This document shows positions 4,366-6,957 of a stretch of DNA of 6,957 nucleotides, piece by piece. The notes beneath the pieces were generated by a model, which saw only the letters and a list, made by a program, of their open reading frames with translations, was not told where the DNA came from and ran no database searches. Within the stretch, counting starts at the first letter, position 1; each line of letters starts with the position of its first letter. Both the position numbers and the translations under genes were made by a program. The DNA is taken from NCBI GenBank assembly GCA_028680875.1, contig JAQUJQ010000080.1, positions 1-6,957 on the forward strand, read 5' to 3'. Origin of the DNA: Eubacteriales bacterium (GTDB lineage: Bacteria > Bacillota > Clostridia > Peptostreptococcales > Anaerovoracaceae).

Positions 4366-4902
4366 TTACAGATTTTGAATACTTTTTTCTTGTTTCTCCA
4401 AGAGATGGCCCAGATGTTTTAAAGCTCTTCTATGCCAACTGATAACCGTATTATAATTTACATTCAACAGTTTCGCCACTTCACGAAAAGAAATATTGTA
4501 ATAATAATGCATCAAAAGAATACGGGCATGATCAGATCGAAGCTGACCTATAGTCATAAGAATTTTTCTCCGTTCTTCCTTTTCGAGAAAACCGGTTACG
4601 AGATCCTCTTCATGTTGAGTTAGCAGTACTTCTTCCATCAGAGGTAATGTCTGCTTTTCCAGTCGGTTTTTTCTATAATGATTTATCAATTTATTTTTTG
4701 CGATGGTGACCAGGGACATTTTTAAACTGCTGTAAGAACGTATCTTGTCTAATTTTTTCCAAACTGTTTCCATAGTATCTTGAACAATATCTGCTGCAAG
4801 TAGCTGATCATTGGAAATTACAGTGATATAACATAACAAGTACTGATAGTGACCCATGATTTCTCTATTGAAAAAAACCTTGTCCTCTACGTGCTTACTC
4901 AT
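4366..4902 (-). CDS. ECF-type RNA polymerase sigma factor
   Basis: 178 residues. Region 2 is recognisable from about residue 19 to 80: DIVQDTMETVWKKLDKI (38-54) is the core-binding/-10 helix signature and SLVTIAKNKLINHYRKNR the following helix. Region 4 (about 110-168) has LRSDHARILLMHYYYNISF then the helix-turn-helix FREVAKLLNVNYNTVISWHRRALKHL that reads the -35 element. The size and absence of regions 1 and 3 fit the ECF (sigma-70 group IV) class. I use the ATG at 4902, with GAGG 6 nt upstream, rather than a TTG at 4914 that overlaps that site. It begins 19 nt after the polC stop, so it is probably co-transcribed with polC. No anti-sigma gene follows, which is unusual for ECF factors. Target genes unknown; the downstream hydrolase is a candidate. 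Confidence 0.85.
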   Translation of the reverse strand: MSKHVEDKVFFNREIMGHYQYLLCYITVISNDQLLAADIVQDTMETVWKKLDKIRSYSSLKMSLVTIAKNKLINHYRKNRLEKQTLPLMEEVLLTQHEEDLVTGFLEKEERRKILMTIGQLRSDHARILLMHYYYNISFREVAKLLNVNYNTVISWHRRALKHLGHLLEKQEKSIQNL

Positions 4903-4908
4903 ATAAAA

Positions 4909-4912
4909 CCTC
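4909..4912 (-). promoter_or_regulatory. Ribosome binding site of the sigma factor gene
   Basis: GAGG, 6 nt before the ATG at 4902. It overlaps the alternative TTG start at 4914, which makes the ATG the better choice. Confidence 0.6.
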
Positions 4913-4921
4913 AACTTAATA

Positions 4922-6957
4922 CTAAAACAATGTCATTTGATTTGTTTCAGGTAATCTTGCCAATGCTCCCACTCTTCGCAAAGCATCAATCGCTGTCCTG
5001 GTAAGTTTTGCTCTGGTCCTTATTTCGTCGACTGAAATGAAAGCACCTTTTTCTCTTTCTGAAATAATATTTTTCGCTGCATTTTCACCTACACCATTCA
5101 GAGCAAGAAAAGGCAATAGCACCTTTCCATCCTTTATTTTAAATTTAACAGAATCAGATTGAGCCATATCTACAGGCAGAAATTCAAAGCCTCTGGCATA
5201 CATCTCATAGGCAACTTCAAGAACAGTCAGTTCATCTTCTTCCTTTTTTGTAGCCTGCCTGCCCTTTTCTTCGATTTCTCTCATACGCTTCTGTACAGCA
5301 TGGATGCCGTCTAGAATCACTTCCTCGTTAAAATCCGCCACCTTCATGGTAAAAAACACCGTATAGAAAGCTAAAGGATAATAAACCTTATAATAGGCGA
5401 TTCGGTAGGACATCATTACATAAGCAACCGCATGGGCTTTAGGAAACATATATTGGATACGGCGGCAGGATTCAATATACCATTCGGGGACATTATTTTC
5501 TGCCATAATTTTAGCTTCTTCATCGGTAACTCCCCTGCCCTTTCGTACATTTTCCATAATCCGGAAAGATATTTTCGAATTCATTCCCTTACTGATCAAA
5601 TAGTTCATAATGTCATCCCTTGTCGAGATGGCATCCTTGATAGTGGCTGTACCATTGCGAATCAGATCCTGGGCATTGTTGATCCACACATCCGTTCCGT
5701 GAGAGAAACCGGAAATACGTATCAAATCAGAAAAATGCTCCGGTTTGACATCGTCCAGCATCTGACGTACGAATTTAGTACCGAACTCGGGTATACCGTA
5801 TGTACCGTGCTGAAGCTGGTAATCTGAGATTTTAATTTCCAGATCCTTTATCCCGTTAAAGATACCGTTCACTTTTGGATCCTTAAGCGGAATGGTCAAC
5901 GGATCTACACCTGTTATATCCTGAAGCATGCGTATCATAGAAGGGACATCGTGTCCTAAAACATCCAATTTGAGCAGGTTCTCATCAATGGAATGGTAGT
6001 CAAAATGCGTGGTCGTGATTTCTGTTTTCATGTCGTTGGCAGGATGTTGAACAGGGCAGAAATCATAAATCTCATAACCTCTGGGTAAAATGATAATCCC
6101 TCCCGGATGCTGACCGGTGGTTCTTCTCACACCTGAACAACATCTGGTTAAACGTTCAATTTCCCACTTATTTACCTCTTCCTCTTTTTCTTCATAATAC
6201 TTTCGTACAAAACCGTATGCGGTTTTACCTGCAATAGTCCCGATGGTTCCTGCACGAAAAACGTTTTCCTTCCCAAAAATCTCCTCTAAGTATTTGTGAG
6301 CTACAGGCTGGTATTCACCGGCAAAGTTCAAATCAATATCCGGTTCCTTATCTCCATCGAAGCCAAGGAAAACTTCAAAGGGAATGTTAAACCCTTCTTT
6401 TCTATAGGCTTGTCCGCAAATCGGACAATTCTTTTCAGGCAAATCTACTCCGCAGTCAAAGTCGGTGTCTTTCGGAAATTCTGAATGCTTACAATCAGAA
6501 TTGCTACAGATATAATGGGGCGGTAATGGATTGACTTCAGTTATACCGGCCATGGTTGCAGCAAAAGAAGATCCCACAGAGCCTCGAGATCCTACGAGGT
6601 ATCCATCTTTTAAAGACTGGAGAACCAGTAATTGTGCGGAAACATACATCACTGCATATCCATTGTTAATAATGGAATTCAATTCTCTTTCTAAGCGATT
6701 TTCAACTATTTCCGGCAAAGGATCCCCGTAAATTTTTTTTGCTGTTCTTATGCAAGTTTCCCTCAAACGTTCATCACTATGAGGGATTTCCGGAGGAAAC
6801 CGCCCCTCCGGAACAGGCATGACTTGCTGAATTGAATCTGCAATTATCTGTGGATTTTCAATCACCACTTGATAAGCAGCTTTTTCTCCTAAATATGAAA
6901 ATTCCTCAAGCATTTCATCTGTAGTACGAAGATAAAGCCCTTCACTGCTTTCTGCAT
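4922..6957 (-). CDS. polC: DNA polymerase III alpha subunit, PolC type (C-terminal half; 5' end outside window)
   Basis: The replicative polymerase of Gram-positive bacteria. The frame continues without a stop to the right edge (…GLYLRTTDEMLEEFSYLG), so the ATG at 6913 is internal; about 677 of the usual roughly 1,430 codons are present. The missing N-terminus would hold the OB, PHP and 3'-5' exonuclease parts. Visible in order: YLVGSRGSVGSSFAA, a Cys cluster (C-x4-C ... C-P-I-C-G) of the PolC zinc-binding segment, palm motif EPDIDLNFAGEYQ with catalytic aspartates encoded at 6332-6334 and 6338-6340, FRAGTIGTIAGKTAYGFV, RRTTGQHPGGIIILP, LLKLDVLGHDVPSMIRMLQD, GIPEFGTKFVRQML, SGFSHGTDVW, YMFPKAHAVAYV and a helix-hairpin-helix-like LNGVGENAA. 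It ends QMTLF, the sliding-clamp binding motif (QLSLF in Bacillus subtilis). Looks fully functional in the visible part. Confidence 0.97.
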   Translation of the reverse strand, partial: AESSEGLYLRTTDEMLEEFSYLGEKAAYQVVIENPQIIADSIQQVMPVPEGRFPPEIPHSDERLRETCIRTAKKIYGDPLPEIVENRLERELNSIINNGYAVMYVSAQLLVLQSLKDGYLVGSRGSVGSSFAATMAGITEVNPLPPHYICSNSDCKHSEFPKDTDFDCGVDLPEKNCPICGQAYRKEGFNIPFEVFLGFDGDKEPDIDLNFAGEYQPVAHKYLEEIFGKENVFRAGTIGTIAGKTAYGFVRKYYEEKEEEVNKWEIERLTRCCSGVRRTTGQHPGGIIILPRGYEIYDFCPVQHPANDMKTEITTTHFDYHSIDENLLKLDVLGHDVPSMIRMLQDITGVDPLTIPLKDPKVNGIFNGIKDLEIKISDYQLQHGTYGIPEFGTKFVRQMLDDVKPEHFSDLIRISGFSHGTDVWINNAQDLIRNGTATIKDAISTRDDIMNYLISKGMNSKISFRIMENVRKGRGVTDEEAKIMAENNVPEWYIESCRRIQYMFPKAHAVAYVMMSYRIAYYKVYYPLAFYTVFFTMKVADFNEEVILDGIHAVQKRMREIEEKGRQATKKEEDELTVLEVAYEMYARGFEFLPVDMAQSDSVKFKIKDGKVLLPFLALNGVGENAAKNIISEREKGAFISVDEIRTRAKLTRTAIDALRRVGALARLPETNQMTLF

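Noticed and set aside
5432..5827. Plus-strand open frame of 131 codons
   Set aside because: It is a shadow of polC, whose reading frame is unmistakable here.
1..6957. CRISPR array, insertion sequence or transposase
   Set aside because: No regularly spaced repeats and no transposase or integrase gene are present; repeats found are only the palindromes and tRNA-related copies listed.

Overview
The window looks like chromosome from a low-to-moderate G+C, spore-forming Firmicute, most likely a clostridial lineage. The evidence is a PolC-type replicative polymerase, a glycoside hydrolase family 18 enzyme of the spore cortex-lytic/germination type, and strong AGGAGG-like ribosome binding sites. 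Genus cannot be fixed from the sequence alone. All genes but one lie on the minus strand.

Right part (3297-6957, minus strand): the C-terminal half of polC runs off the right edge. It is followed 19 nt later by a small ECF-type sigma factor gene, then by a stand-alone GH18 glycosidase gene. No anti-sigma gene is visible between the sigma gene and the hydrolase. The polC-sigma spacing suggests one transcript. The hydrolase could be its third member or could have its own promoter.

Middle part (2440-3292): a plus-strand gene for a glycine-zipper protein of unknown function ends 4 nt from the convergent end of the GH18 gene. Divergent from it is a minus-strand tRNA operon with a clear promoter. 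It carries two near-identical arginine tRNAs, anticodon ACG then TCG. Between them is a REP-like palindrome that can fold in two competing ways. The operon ends in a long hairpin terminator whose arm includes the CCA end of the second tRNA.

Boundary zone (1908-2440): next to the tRNA operon is a damaged type II toxin-antitoxin locus. The RelE/ParE-type toxin gene is intact with a strong ribosome binding site. The antitoxin gene keeps only its C-terminal part and is cut off exactly at the edge of a 67-bp nested palindrome. No antitoxin start lies beyond the palindrome, so this looks like a deletion or recombination endpoint beside tRNA genes.

Left part (1-1800, minus strand): a possible cassette with a TTGACA-containing promoter region, a possible 27-codon peptide ORF, a small 79-residue lipoprotein, a HemN/HemW-like radical SAM protein whose start overlaps the lipoprotein stop (ATGA), and the beginning of another gene at the left edge. 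The lipoprotein segment is about 50% G+C by hand count, clearly above sampled parts of the radical SAM gene, which suggests a mosaic origin. The most unusual parts of the window are this cassette and the broken toxin-antitoxin/palindrome/tRNA junction.
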